From NCBI GenBank assembly GCA_023150835.1, contig JAKLKB010000041.1:1-64000 (forward strand): a DNA stretch of 64,000 bases. Reading direction: 5' to 3'. The DNA is from Myxococcota bacterium. Lineage in GTDB: Bacteria; Myxococcota_C; UBA6777. Shown here piece after piece: positions 44,863 through 54,700 of this stretch (position 1 is its first letter; every line of letters starts with the position of its first letter). The notes below the pieces were generated by a model. That model searched no databases and was not told the origin of the DNA. It was given only the letters and a program-made list of their open reading frames with translations. Position numbers and translations under genes: made by a program.

Positions 44863-45107
44863 AGACAGAGTTCCTTCGCGATGTCTTCTTCGTTGACTTG
44901 GAAAGGCGATACCTGAAAACGCCTCAACGCCTCAAGAAAAGCACTCCGAGAGAGTCCTGCGATCTCCGCAGCCCGTTCTTGCGAGATATTCTTCATCTCA
45001 TACCATTTGACCGCAGCAGCCAAGCGCAATTCTTGACGGAAGCCTTCGGGATCTTCGCGCAGCGTTCCTAGCACGCTTTCAGGGAAATCAATTGTGATGT
45101 GTACCAT
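44859..45107 (-). CDS. UPF0175 family antitoxin
   Basis: 82 residues, with a C-terminal helix-turn-helix-like ERAAEIAGLSRSAFLEALRR and N-terminal HITIDFPESVL, matching UPF0175. These small proteins pair with DUF3368 toxins. A strong GGAGG precedes the ATG at 45107, so it should be made in excess over the toxin. Autoregulation through binding its own promoter is likely for the type. Confidence 0.88.
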   Translation of the reverse strand: MVHITIDFPESVLGTLREDPEGFRQELRLAAAVKWYEMKNISQERAAEIAGLSRSAFLEALRRFQVSPFQVNEEDIAKELCL

Positions 45108-45374
45108 TTATTTATCCTCCAAATCTGCTCCACCAAGAAGCCGATCGATGCGCTACCGCGCTTGGGTTGCTGTGGTGGTGCTCCTCTTTGCTCATTGCCC
45201 GCATACGGACCGATTTATCTCATTTCTCTAGGTCCTTGTCCAACCTATCCCGCTCGGTGGCGGGGTGTGGGGTGGAATCCCGCAACAACAAAGATCCCCT
45301 CACAAAAAGATCGGGATTGTGGAAGAGTTGAAGGAGCGATGTGGCGGGGGAAGGCCGGGCGAAGGGGCTCTCGA

Positions 45375-46004
45375 TCAAGCGTGGAGATGTTCGCGGCGAA
45401 AGATGGAATGGAGGGGGACGACTTGTGGATGGTTTTGGTCGAGGTCACAAAGATGTTCGTAGTGTTCCCACGCAAGGCTCCAATCTTTGCGTTGGAGGGC
45501 ATAACGGCACCACATCCGATAAAAGGCGATGGCTTCGGTGGTATGGAAGTTTTGTTGATCTGGCGAAAGCAGTTGTAGATGCCGTTTTTTGCCAAAGATC
45601 ATCTCGAATTCTTCGAACTGTTCGCGGCGCAGCAACATCTCACCATAAGCACAAACACCGAACAAATAATGCGGAAACAACTCGTATGTCTTGATCACCC
45701 AATAACGTTGAGAAGCGATGTCTCCGATGGCACCGTAGGCATGGGCCGTTGCATTGTAGATCTGAGGGACGTGAGGAAACTGTTCTCGCAAGGCTTCGAG
45801 ACGGGGCAAGGCCGCTTCAGGATCAGACGAAACGCTCGACAGGACCGAGACGATCGCTTCGCGGGTTTCCAAAGGAAGCTGTTCAAATTCGTGATCGGGA
45901 GCGTCGTCAGAGATACGTGGGGACAGAAAAGCACGCGGACGACGCGCAACAGACGGGGCAAGGGTTCGAGTTCTTGTTCTTTTCTGGGCTCTTTTCGACA
46001 ACAT
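45375..46004 (-). CDS. Small TPR-like helical protein
   Basis: 209 residues. A basic N-terminal tail (MLSKRAQKRTRTRTLAPS) is followed by about four helical pairs resembling tetratricopeptide repeats (IYNATAHAYGAIGDIASQRY; FGVCAYGEMLLRREQFEEFE; WCRYALQRKDWSLAWEHYEH). No catalytic motif or signal peptide. ATG 46004 is chosen over TTG 46010 because AAGGAGG is then 7 nt upstream. A protein-protein adaptor role is inferred; no partner is evident from the neighbours. Confidence 0.82.
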   Translation of the reverse strand: MLSKRAQKRTRTRTLAPSVARRPRAFLSPRISDDAPDHEFEQLPLETREAIVSVLSSVSSDPEAALPRLEALREQFPHVPQIYNATAHAYGAIGDIASQRYWVIKTYELFPHYLFGVCAYGEMLLRREQFEEFEMIFGKKRHLQLLSPDQQNFHTTEAIAFYRMWCRYALQRKDWSLAWEHYEHLCDLDQNHPQVVPLHSIFRREHLHA

Positions 46005-46602
46005 CGCCAACCCTCCTTGTGTTAGACGGACGATCTACTTGGCACCAAATACCTGACTCCTTTACGTTTCCATCGACACGGTGTGTTGTCGCAAACCCAA
46101 ACACCCCCTACAGCGGGGCTTGGTGCGACCACACAAACGCCAAACAGGAACAGAAGCAACGACAAGCAAGTGTCGTTTGAGGAACAAAAAACCATCGGAC
46201 CATAAGTTAAGAACGCGGCAAGACCCAAAACGTTTCACTTCTGAAACAAGAAAACCATTGTCGCCCCTTTGCAGAGGCCGTACCACCCAGCGCAAAGGCA
46301 TCTCTTGAGCCTAGAGCAAGAAGACTCCCCTCCCCGATGCCCAGCCCAGAGGTATGGCACAGATCCAAATCGATGGCAAGTTTTCTTTTCAAAGGTGTGA
46401 CATCTCTGTCTGATCCGTCGTATGTGCCTGCCAAGATGTCGCACATCAAAAACGCCAACCGCCGAGAAGAACGAAACGAAACAAGCTGAGTCTAAGCAAT
46501 CCATGCGGACTTGCTTGACAGGTCGAGGCTTCTCTCTTTAATGTGGGAGGCCGATGAGGAAGGCTTGTTGTGCGCTTGAGGCGGTTGGAGACGAGGGATC
46601 GG
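46005..46602. other. ~600-bp divergent intergenic region
   Basis: Lies between the small TPR gene (minus) and the TRAP cluster (plus). It holds their ribosome-binding sites and promoters; I see no gene, strong hairpin or recognised repeat in it. Confidence 0.5.
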
Positions 46603-47535
46603 ATGAAACGAAGTGGTGTGTTGTTGTGGGTGGTTGGGTTGGGTTGGATGATGACGGGCTGTACGTCTTTTTTGGTCAACTCGACCAAGCCCGTGATGGC
46701 GACGATGATCATCAAGCCCGCATTTAAGACCTTTTTGCAAGAAGAAGATCTGGATCTGGCGAAAAGCGCGATTGGAGGGCAGATCAAACTGGCCGAGATC
46801 ATGCGCGAAAATATGCCCGAAGATCCGGACTTGGCGTTGCTGTTGTGCCAAGGCTTCGCCAGCTACGGACAATTGTTCGAGGCGGATCGCGATCTGCTGA
46901 AGTTCAAGGGCGACGAAAAATCGGACAAAGAAGCCAAAGCGATGACGAGTCGGATCCGACGGTATGCCATACGTGGCCGCGCTTTTTGTTTGGAGATCCT
47001 CGAAAAGCGCTTCAAAGGCTTTACAGACGCAGCCCTCAAAGGCAGCGCGGATTTCAACAAGCTGCTCGAACAAGCGCGTCTGGAGGATGTGCCGTTTTTG
47101 TTTTGGCTTGGCTATGCGTGGGGATACGCTGTGATCAATGGCTTGACAGAGCCCGAGTTGGTGGCCCAAATCCCCCAAATCAAGGCCGTCATGGAGCGCG
47201 TCGTTCAATTAAAAGAAGATTATTTTCATGGAGCGGGGCATCTGTTTTTGGGGACGCTGTACGCGCAATCCAAGATGTTTGGGGGCGATTTGACCAAAGC
47301 CGAGACGCACTTTGACAAGGCCGAACAGTTTTCTCAAAAAAAGATGCTATTGTTGTACTACTTTAAGGCTCGGTTTTTTTCGGGGCAGAAGAACGATACG
47401 GCTGGTTGCAAAAAGATGATCAAAGATATCCAATCCACCGACTTGTCCATCGCCCCAGACCTCAAGTTGGTGAATCAGCTTGCCAAAAAGCAGGCCGAAG
47501 TCGCACAAAAACACATCGACGAGTTTTGCCCCTAA
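46603..47535 (+). CDS. TatT-type lipoprotein associated with TRAP transporter
   Basis: 310 residues. Signal peptide with a lipobox-like GWMMTGC near residue 20. The rest is helical with TPR-like hairpins, PFLFWLGYAWGYAVI and HLFLGTLYAQSKMFGGDLTKAETHFDKA, as in the T component (TatT) of TPR-associated TRAP transporters, a trimeric periplasmic lipoprotein that docks the solute-binding subunit TatP in spirochaetes and relatives. ATG 46603 is chosen over the GTG at 46570 because GAGGG lies just before it and the lipoprotein signal starts there. The DctP-like gene follows 43 bp later. Exact ligand unknown; hydrophobic ligands are proposed for the type. Confidence 0.85.
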   Translation: MKRSGVLLWVVGLGWMMTGCTSFLVNSTKPVMATMIIKPAFKTFLQEEDLDLAKSAIGGQIKLAEIMRENMPEDPDLALLLCQGFASYGQLFEADRDLLKFKGDEKSDKEAKAMTSRIRRYAIRGRAFCLEILEKRFKGFTDAALKGSADFNKLLEQARLEDVPFLFWLGYAWGYAVINGLTEPELVAQIPQIKAVMERVVQLKEDYFHGAGHLFLGTLYAQSKMFGGDLTKAETHFDKAEQFSQKKMLLLYYFKARFFSGQKNDTAGCKKMIKDIQSTDLSIAPDLKLVNQLAKKQAEVAQKHIDEFCP

Positions 47536-47578
47536 CATCAAGTAAAAACAGATCAAAGATCGAGGAGGTTTTGAGTCC

Positions 47579-48577
47579 ATGAAGAAAGTTCTGTGTTTGT
47601 TGGGCCTTGTGGCGTGGATGTGGGGAGCGCAAAGCGCACACGCCAAGAAATACACGTTTCGGATCGCAACACTCGCCCCGGGAGATTCGAGTTGGGGCCG
47701 CGTGTTTATCAAGATGCGGCGAGATCTTTTGCGCGAAAGCAAGGGCCAAATCCATATCAAGTTCTATCCCGATGGGCGGATGGGGGATGAAAAGCTGGTG
47801 GTCAACAAGATGAAGCTCGGCCAGCTACATGGGGCATCGATCACCTCGATCGGCTTGGCGCAGATCGTCCCTTCCGTGCTTTTGCTGCAACAACCCGCTC
47901 TGTTTCGTAGCTACAAAGAACTCGATTATGTGCGCGAAAAGATGGATGCGGAGCTGCGCGCCCAGTTTGTCGAGAAAGGCTTTGTGCTGCTCGGTTGGGG
48001 AGATATGGGCTATGTGTACCTGTATTCCAAGCAACCGATCGACAGCGTGGAAAAGCTTAAAAGCACCAAGATCTGGGGATGGACCGACGATCCGATTACC
48101 AAACAATTCAGCGAAAGCTCGGGGATCACGCCACATATGCTCGGGATCTTGGATGTGCGATCTTCCCTTCAGACGGGCGCCATCGATACCGTGATCGGAA
48201 CGCCTTTGTCGATCATCGCGATGCAATGGCACTCTTATCTCAAGTATCGCGTCAAATACCGCTTTGCGATCGGCGTCGGCGCAACGGTGATCACCAAAAA
48301 GAGTTTTGATCGCCTGCCAAAAGAACTCCAAGACATCGTGTTACGTGTCTCCCAAAAACACCACACCAACTTGATCCAAGTGATCCGCCGCGACAACAAC
48401 CGCGCCCTCAAAGTCCTCACCAAGCGCGGCTTGGAACACATCACCGTCCCCGCCGCCGAGAAAAAGCTGATCCGCCAGCTTTCTCGAAAAACGTGGGATT
48501 ACTTCACAGACAAACTGTTCTCCAAAGCCGATCTCGACAAAGTCAAAGGCTTGCTCAAAGAGTTTCGCAAAAAATAA
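47579..48577 (+). CDS. dctP: TRAP transporter substrate-binding protein (DctP/TatP)
   Basis: 332 residues with a signal peptide ending SAHA|KKYTF and the DctP fold: FRIATLAPGDSSWGRVF, IKFYPDGRMGDEKLVVNKMK, and WGWTDDPITKQF. The usual ligand-carboxylate arginine of dicarboxylate-binding DctP ('GLKMRxP' region) reads KIWGWTDDP, so a carboxylate ligand is not assured. A strong GAGGAGG precedes the ATG. It is followed 81 bp later by dctQ. Together with the TatT gene, it is typical of a TPAT system. Confidence 0.92.
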   Translation: MKKVLCLLGLVAWMWGAQSAHAKKYTFRIATLAPGDSSWGRVFIKMRRDLLRESKGQIHIKFYPDGRMGDEKLVVNKMKLGQLHGASITSIGLAQIVPSVLLLQQPALFRSYKELDYVREKMDAELRAQFVEKGFVLLGWGDMGYVYLYSKQPIDSVEKLKSTKIWGWTDDPITKQFSESSGITPHMLGILDVRSSLQTGAIDTVIGTPLSIIAMQWHSYLKYRVKYRFAIGVGATVITKKSFDRLPKELQDIVLRVSQKHHTNLIQVIRRDNNRALKVLTKRGLEHITVPAAEKKLIRQLSRKTWDYFTDKLFSKADLDKVKGLLKEFRKK

Positions 48578-48658
48578 CAGCCCTTCTGGATATCCCCCAC
48601 AGACCTCGGTATCCACACACCCCAGCACCCACACTCTACGACAAAAGCGGCAAAAACG

Positions 48659-49312
48659 ATGAAAACATGGTTACAGCGATGGAGTCAGGCGGACGCGATC
48701 GTGCAAAAGATCGAGCGAAGCATCCTTGTATGGGGGATGTTGACGATCTTGTTGACGGGCGTCATGGACATTGGTTTGCGTTTGGCATTGGGCTGGGGTC
48801 TGGGTTTTGCGGACACACTCGCTCGCCAGATCACCGTATGGCTCGGGTTGTTTGGTGCAGCGTTGGCAACAAGCCACGTTGAACACATCAATATCGACGC
48901 ATTTAGTCGGATATTGCGACGACGCGGACTCCAGATCAACCAGATCGCGGTCGGCTTGGCCTGTGTTTTCATGAGTGGGGCGCTAACCTATTACGCGATC
49001 AAGCTGGTGCAGTTTTATCGAGGCAACACCAGCAGCGTCGTCACACTCGGATACATCGACATCGCGACATGGTGGTTGCTGTTGGCGTTCCCGATCAGCT
49101 TTGGTGTGATGACGTCGCGTTATCTGTTGCACACGCTCGAATACCTGTATGCCTTACGCGGCGATCCGTTGCCTTGGTCTTACGTCACAACACGGATGGA
49201 AGAAGAACTTTCTCGGCGCGAAGGCACGGAGGTATCGCCTTCAACGCAAGCCGCATCCGCTTCGGCTTCTTCTTCGGCCTCAGCCCACCGCGCAGAGGGA
49301 GGTGACGCATGA
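48659..49312 (+). CDS. dctQ: TRAP transporter small permease (DctQ)
   Basis: 217 residues, four membrane helices (about 20-45, 55-75, 95-115, 135-160) with the family-like RRRGLQINQIA loop and ITVWLGLFGAALATSHVEHI. The C-terminal ~50 residues are Ser/Ala-rich and disordered. The ribosome-binding site is weak. The stop overlaps the dctM start by 4 bp (49309-49312), preceded by GGAGG, indicating coupled translation. Confidence 0.9.
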   Translation: MKTWLQRWSQADAIVQKIERSILVWGMLTILLTGVMDIGLRLALGWGLGFADTLARQITVWLGLFGAALATSHVEHINIDAFSRILRRRGLQINQIAVGLACVFMSGALTYYAIKLVQFYRGNTSSVVTLGYIDIATWWLLLAFPISFGVMTSRYLLHTLEYLYALRGDPLPWSYVTTRMEEELSRREGTEVSPSTQAASASASSSASAHRAEGGDA

Positions 49313-51144
49313 TCGCTTTGTATCTCTTGCTGTTGGTGTTGGCGCTGTTTGGCTTGCCGCTGTATATGGTGATCGGCGGTTTTGCGATGTTGATGGGGAT
49401 TCAACTCGGCCAAGATCCAGCGACCTTTTTTACCCAAGGATACGGGATGTTGGCGGATTCACCAACACTGGTCAGCATCCCGTTGTTCACCTTTGCGGGC
49501 TACTTGATGGCCGAAAGCAAGACGGGTGAGCGGCTGGTGCGATTGTTCGATGCGTTGCTCGGCTGGCTGCCGGGGGGACTGACGATCCAGATCGTGGTGG
49601 TCTGTTCGTTCTTTACGATCTTTACGGGTGCATCGGGTGTAACGATCATCGCGCTTGGGATGTTATTGTATCCTGTATTGCTCAAGTCGCATTATCCCGA
49701 AGAATACGCCTTGGGGCTGTTGACCGCGTCGGGCTCGCTCGGCCTGCTGTTGCCGCCCAGTTTGCCGCTGATCATCTACGGCGTGATCGCCAAAACCGAT
49801 ATCCGTGCGCTGTTTTGGGCGGGGATCCTCCCCGGGATCTTGATGATGGCGGTGTTGGTGTTTCACGGGATCTGGGTCAACGTCCACCATACCCCCGGAA
49901 AACAAGGCGGAATGATCGCTTATTTCAAAGCTGTAGGCGAAGGCTTGTTGTTGCTTGTGTTGGTGGTGGGCGTGGGAGGGTTGGCCTTTAGCTTTGTTCC
50001 GATCCGATGGTTAATGGGCGGTGTGGCTGGGGTGACAGTGCTTTTTTTCGCATGGAGTATCTTTCTGCCCAAGCATCCGCTGTTTGAAAAATACACCTTG
50101 CTTGGTGCGCTGCGCGAGTCCAAGTGGGAAGCTGCATTGCCCCTATTGATCGGCTTTTTGCTACTCAATCAAGTCGTGGGGATCCCTGAGATCGCCTTGT
50201 TGACGACCGCTTACATCTTTGTGGTCGAGGTTTGGATCTATCGGGATCTTGGGATCGTGCGCGATATCCCCCGTGTGAGCTTCCTTTCGCTCAAACTGGT
50301 GGGTTCGATCATCTTGATCCTGATGAGCGCGCTCGCCCTGAGCAACTTGTTGATCCTCCAAGAAGTCCCCGACAAACTCTTTGAAGCCATTAAGCCCGTC
50401 ATTACGAACAAATGGATGTTCTTGTTGGCCCTCAACCTTTTTCTGTTGTTGGTCGGGTGCTTGTTGGATATCTTTTCTGCGATCCTTGTGGTGGTTCCGT
50501 TGGTCGTGCCGCTGGCCAATCGCTTTGGCGTGGACCCCGTTCATCTCGGCATCGTGTTTCTCGCCAATCTCGAACTCGGCTACATGACGCCCCCCGTCGG
50601 AATCAACTTGTTTATCTCCAGCATGACCTTCAAAAAGCCCGTCCTTGCGCTCTATCGGATATCGCTTCCGTTCTTGGGGCTGTTGGGCATCGCCTTGGTG
50701 CTGATCACCTACATCCCCGCGCTCAGCTTGTGGTTGCCTCAAGTCACAGGAGCCACACAACGCGCCCTCCCGAACCTCGATCAAAACCAACCCTCCCAAC
50801 GCCGCAACGAGATGATGGATCTGCTCAAAGATGACGACGACAAAGACGGAAAGAAAGACGGAAAGAAAGACGGAAAGAAGGGCAAAGCCAAAGACGACAC
50901 AAGCGATATCGACGACGAAGAAGACAGCCCCGCTTCGCCCAAAAAACGAGGCCCAATACCACCTGCCCCCACCCCCGCAAACGACGGTGGCATCGCCCCT
51001 GACACTACGCCCGCAAACGGCGGTGGCATCGCCCCTGAGACCGCTCCGTCCGATGCGGCTTCACCCAAAGAAAAAGCCTCCCCACGTAAGCCTCCACCCA
51101 CCCGTAAAAAAGCCAAAAGTAACGAGGACGACGAAGAACCTTGA
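49309..51144 (+). CDS. dctM: TRAP transporter large permease (DctM) with long charged C-terminal tail
   Basis: The first ~480 residues are a DctM permease with about 12 membrane segments and conserved patches (GASGVTIIALGMLLYPVL, GSLGLLLPPSLPLIIYG, LELGYMTPPVGINLFI). Secondary transport driven by an ion gradient is expected. Residues about 490-611 form an unusual Lys/Asp/Gly-rich then Pro/Ala/Asp-rich tail with repeats KDGKKDGKK and TPANDGGIAPDT, not part of the family (usual length 425-500). An inserted loop near residues 200-260 also exceeds the typical permease. The TPR gene follows at 51195. Confidence 0.92.
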   Translation: MIALYLLLLVLALFGLPLYMVIGGFAMLMGIQLGQDPATFFTQGYGMLADSPTLVSIPLFTFAGYLMAESKTGERLVRLFDALLGWLPGGLTIQIVVVCSFFTIFTGASGVTIIALGMLLYPVLLKSHYPEEYALGLLTASGSLGLLLPPSLPLIIYGVIAKTDIRALFWAGILPGILMMAVLVFHGIWVNVHHTPGKQGGMIAYFKAVGEGLLLLVLVVGVGGLAFSFVPIRWLMGGVAGVTVLFFAWSIFLPKHPLFEKYTLLGALRESKWEAALPLLIGFLLLNQVVGIPEIALLTTAYIFVVEVWIYRDLGIVRDIPRVSFLSLKLVGSIILILMSALALSNLLILQEVPDKLFEAIKPVITNKWMFLLALNLFLLLVGCLLDIFSAILVVVPLVVPLANRFGVDPVHLGIVFLANLELGYMTPPVGINLFISSMTFKKPVLALYRISLPFLGLLGIALVLITYIPALSLWLPQVTGATQRALPNLDQNQPSQRRNEMMDLLKDDDDKDGKKDGKKDGKKGKAKDDTSDIDDEEDSPASPKKRGPIPPAPTPANDGGIAPDTTPANGGGIAPETAPSDAASPKEKASPRKPPPTRKKAKSNEDDEEP

Positions 51145-51194
51145 TCCCTTTCGTCCCAAAGCAATTTGGATACCGAACCAAGGCAGGTTTTCGT

Positions 51195-53177
51195 ATGGAA
51201 TGGCTCTCCCTTGCGCAACTCCTCCCGGACTTCCCCAAAACCTCGCTGCATGGGCATATCCACCTGCGCGTCGATCAGCTTGCTCCGCTGTCCCTCGAAG
51301 GATGGGCATTTCTCGCGATCCAGCCTACCCATGAAACACAAGCCAAACGCTGGATGGCCGAACACTCCGACGCTTTCCAGCTCTTCTTTCGTATGCTCTA
51401 TGGCGAAGAGATGCCCCACACAGAACTGGAGGCGGATCGGCTGTATCTCTGCCTTGAGATGCAGCGCCGCCGCCTCCACCAGTCTTATCAAGCGGTATTA
51501 CAAGCCCTCGCACAACTGGCCCCTTGCCTTGAAGCCTCGGCCTTTTTCCTCAAAGAAGAACACTCTCCCACACTCGACTTTTTCCACACCACAAACGGCC
51601 AGATCTTCGGTACACGCCACACCTGCGCAAGTGATTGCGAAGACGATATCCTCCGCACTTACGATGCGATCGTCGAGCAAGCCCCCGACGATCAAGCCCT
51701 ACGCGAATTCGTCTCTTTGCGCCGCCTGCGGGTCGTCTCCGACTTTATCGACCAACTCTTTGCACAACACAGCGAGGGCCTCTCCCTCACCTCTCCTGTT
51801 CCCCCTGCCCTCGAAGTCAAGCTGTATGTGATCGCCGAAGGACTTGAGCGCGCCGCAGCCCATACCCCCGATGCAATCGACGTGTGGCACCAATGGGCGC
51901 GTTTTGCAGTCTGGTTCGGTGATCCCACCACCATCGAACAAGCCTTTGAATCCGTCTATCGGCTCGATCCTTCGGACCCTTGGGTTCACTTCGATCATGC
52001 CGTCTACCTCTGGCAACAAGGCCGCCTCCAAGAAGCCATGTCCCACCACCATCACTTCCTCGCCGCCGAGCCCCAAGACCCCCTTGGCCTGCTGTTTGCC
52101 GGCTTCCTCTACACCAAAGAAGCCATGCACGAAGACGCTTATTCGATCTGGCAAGAACTCGATCAACAAGTCGACAGCCTACTTTCCGACCTCTCCCGTT
52201 GGAAAGATCTCCAACGACCCGAATACGCCGCCGATCTACTGGCCCTCTGGCTCCAACACGCTCACCACTTCCTCAAGCCACAAACCCACGCAAAAGCCTA
52301 TCTACAGGCCGCCTTGCTGTTGCAAACATGGCAGCCTTGGGAATCTCTCTCCGCTACCCACCGCGAGATCGTCGCCCTCTGGCTGCAACAAGCCCGAATC
52401 CTCGACCCCTGCGATCCGCAGATCGCCCTCCACAGCGCACGCACTCTCCGAAAACAAGGCCAGATCGAACAAGCCCACCACACCTTGCAACAGGCCCACC
52501 AACAACATCCCCTTGATACGGATATCCTCTTTCTCCTCGCACAGATCTGCACACAACAAGAGCGCCACCAAGACGCTGCGCGTTATCTGCGCCGCTTGCT
52601 CACACAAACCAAACAGCGCGACGATGCCAACACCGATCTCTACAAAGCCCAACTTGCCGCCGTTTTGGAAAGCGAGGCACAGCGCTTCTGGATCGAAGAA
52701 GAGTACGAAGCCGCCGAGTCCGTTTATGACCAGATGCTCGCCATCTACGAAGACTCCTTTATCCCCCCCGGGCTTGAAACCCCTTGGCTTCAAAAAGCCC
52801 GATTGCGCCTGCGCGAAGACAAAAAAGGTCTCGCCCTCGCTTGCGCTCGAAAAGCCCTTTCCATCCACCCCGCTTCCGTTTCTGCCAACGCTCTCGCAGC
52901 CTATCTTCTCGCCCACCTCGATCGCTTTTCCGAAGCCCTGCCCCTTGCCCAACGCGCCGTCTCACAAGGCCCTCACGATCCCTTTGCCCTTTACGCGCTC
53001 GCCTGTGTCTTTGCCATGACGGGCCGCCGAAAAGACGCCCTCCCCCTCCTTGAGCGCGCCCTCGTCGCCAACCCCTCCCTCCGCCAAGAAGCCGCCCAAG
53101 AAGCCTTGCTCCAACGCCTCCACGCGCTCTCCCTCTTTTGGCGGCTGCTCGACGAACCCGAACATCCTTCTTCTTGA
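51195..53177 (+). CDS. Large TPR protein downstream of the TRAP genes
   Basis: 660 residues without signal peptide. The first ~230 residues are mixed alpha/beta with acidic clusters; then repeated helical pairs (about 12) of TPR type follow (for example ARTLRKQGQIEQAHHTLQQA, ALACARKALSIHPASVSANA, ALPLLERALVANPSLRQEA). The frame opens with TTG 51141 overlapping the dctM stop, but ATG 51195 has a better context. Being 50 bp after dctM, it is probably part of the TRAP operon and may assemble or regulate it, though a link is inferred only from position. Confidence 0.85.
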   Translation: MEWLSLAQLLPDFPKTSLHGHIHLRVDQLAPLSLEGWAFLAIQPTHETQAKRWMAEHSDAFQLFFRMLYGEEMPHTELEADRLYLCLEMQRRRLHQSYQAVLQALAQLAPCLEASAFFLKEEHSPTLDFFHTTNGQIFGTRHTCASDCEDDILRTYDAIVEQAPDDQALREFVSLRRLRVVSDFIDQLFAQHSEGLSLTSPVPPALEVKLYVIAEGLERAAAHTPDAIDVWHQWARFAVWFGDPTTIEQAFESVYRLDPSDPWVHFDHAVYLWQQGRLQEAMSHHHHFLAAEPQDPLGLLFAGFLYTKEAMHEDAYSIWQELDQQVDSLLSDLSRWKDLQRPEYAADLLALWLQHAHHFLKPQTHAKAYLQAALLLQTWQPWESLSATHREIVALWLQQARILDPCDPQIALHSARTLRKQGQIEQAHHTLQQAHQQHPLDTDILFLLAQICTQQERHQDAARYLRRLLTQTKQRDDANTDLYKAQLAAVLESEAQRFWIEEEYEAAESVYDQMLAIYEDSFIPPGLETPWLQKARLRLREDKKGLALACARKALSIHPASVSANALAAYLLAHLDRFSEALPLAQRAVSQGPHDPFALYALACVFAMTGRRKDALPLLERALVANPSLRQEAAQEALLQRLHALSLFWRLLDEPEHPSS

Positions 53178-53476
53178 TCGGCCACACCCGACGACCCGAC
53201 CTCTTTCGATCTCCCAACATCAGGATTTTGTATGAGGCAGCAAAACCCCCATGTTCGCGATGCCTCATGCGGAGCCGTCGCCCGTCTGAAAAACCTGCCA
53301 TCACCCCGCCAACACGGGGTCAAGGGGCGACAGTCCCTTGTGGGGTATGGGGCAACGCCCCATCAAACAAACCCCAAACCGTCACGAACGACACCACACG
53401 CAGTCAAAAAGGTCTGGGGCAACGCCCCATCAAACCAACCCCCACCCGTTATCCCCCTACCGAATCGGAGGTTATG
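53178..53476. other. Intergenic region with dispersed repeat copy 3
   Basis: Dominated by the ~130-bp repeat (53235-53375), whose terminal GGGGCAACGCCCCATCAAAC hairpin is duplicated once more at about 53415-53440. The GGAGG site for the SDR gene lies at 53467-53471. Confidence 0.7.
53235..53375 (+). repeat. Dispersed ~130-bp intergenic repeat, copy 3
   Basis: Best match to the reversed copy at 54750-54880. It has a C-run, ATGTTCGCGATGCCTC, GCGGAGCCGT, GCCAACACGGGGTCAAGGGG and a GGGGC/GCCCC hairpin. Confidence 0.8.
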
Positions 53477-54472
53477 ATGAAGAAACGTTTTGCGATTACC
53501 GGTGCCAGCGGGCTTTTGGGTGCCAATCTCGCGATCGCTCTGCTCCAACAAGGGCACACCGTCGTCGCGACTCGCCGTGGAAAAAGTCGTACCGATCATC
53601 TCTCCGCCTACCCGATCCAATGGATCGATGCCGCCCTCGATCAGCCTGATGCCCTTCAATCGGCGTTTTCTGGCTGCGATGGTGTGTTTCATTGTGCCGC
53701 CGCTGTCAGTGTCCAATTCAAGATCGAGCCGTGGATCTACGCAGCCAACGTCGAAGGAACACGCAACGTCCTCCAAGCCGCCCAAGCTGCCGATGTCCCA
53801 CGACTGATACATTGCTCCACCACCAGCGCACTCGGACTCTCCACCGACGGCCTCCCAAGCGATGAAACCGTGCCGTTCAACTTCGCGGCCTACGGCCTCG
53901 ACGACGCTTATGTCCAAACCAAACGCCAAGCCCAAGACCTCGTCCTCCAAGCCGCCTCCGATGGAATGGACGCCCTCGTCGTCAATCCCGCATTTATGAT
54001 CGGTCCCTACGATGCCAAACCTTCCTCGGGCTCGCTCGTTCGCAGCCTGCTGCTGGGCAAGATCCCCGCCTACACCCTCGGAACCAACAACTTTGTCGAT
54101 GTTCGAGACGTCGCACGCGGGATGTTGCAAGCCTACGAACGCGGAAAAGCCGGTGAGATGTACATCTTGAGCGGCGAGAATATGACTTACAAAGGCTTCA
54201 TGGATCGCGTCAGCCAAGTGACAGGATGCCCCAAAGTCCGCTTCCGTGTCCCCGCATGGACCGCCCGAATCGCAGGTTGGTGTGGCGATCAATGGAGCGC
54301 CTTGACGAGCCGAGACACCGAACTCAACAGTGCCACCGTCCGCTGGAGCCTCAACGACCGCTACCTCTTCCGCTGTGACAAAGCCATCCGCGACTTGCAT
54401 TACACGATATCGCCCCTTGATTCCGCCATCGCCGACTGCGCCGCATGGTTCCAAGAACACCGTATGCTCTAA
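53477..54472 (+). CDS. Extended SDR-family NAD(P)-dependent epimerase/reductase
   Basis: 331 residues. N-terminal NAD(P)-binding GASGLLGANLA (TGxxGxxG type), VFHCAAAVSV, STTSALG, and the catalytic YVQTKRQAQDLVL (YxxxK) are intact, followed by NPAFMIGPYD. The closest families by eye are dihydroflavonol-4-reductase-like and hopanoid-associated sugar-nucleotide epimerases. The upstream frame extends to 53138 but passes through repeat DNA and lacks an SDR fold. ATG 53477 is preferred to 53474 because GGAGG is 5 nt rather than 2 nt before it. Substrate unknown. Confidence 0.9.
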   Translation: MKKRFAITGASGLLGANLAIALLQQGHTVVATRRGKSRTDHLSAYPIQWIDAALDQPDALQSAFSGCDGVFHCAAAVSVQFKIEPWIYAANVEGTRNVLQAAQAADVPRLIHCSTTSALGLSTDGLPSDETVPFNFAAYGLDDAYVQTKRQAQDLVLQAASDGMDALVVNPAFMIGPYDAKPSSGSLVRSLLLGKIPAYTLGTNNFVDVRDVARGMLQAYERGKAGEMYILSGENMTYKGFMDRVSQVTGCPKVRFRVPAWTARIAGWCGDQWSALTSRDTELNSATVRWSLNDRYLFRCDKAIRDLHYTISPLDSAIADCAAWFQEHRML

Positions 54473-54700
54473 CTCTCCTCACTCTTCCCATTTCCTGTAG
54501 GGCGCTGCCCCATACGCGCCTTGTTAAGGTGGAAACACCGAATAGTCTAGCCTGATCGCCGTTTCTTTTTCTACCCCCCCCTCAATCCCCCCGTGAACGG
54601 GGGGAAGTTGGAACGGGCAGCGTCTGCGTCTCGTGCATACAGCGTGCGTCACGAAAAAACAAAATCCCCGATGCTTCCGACTTTCGCTCCCTCCCCTGTT

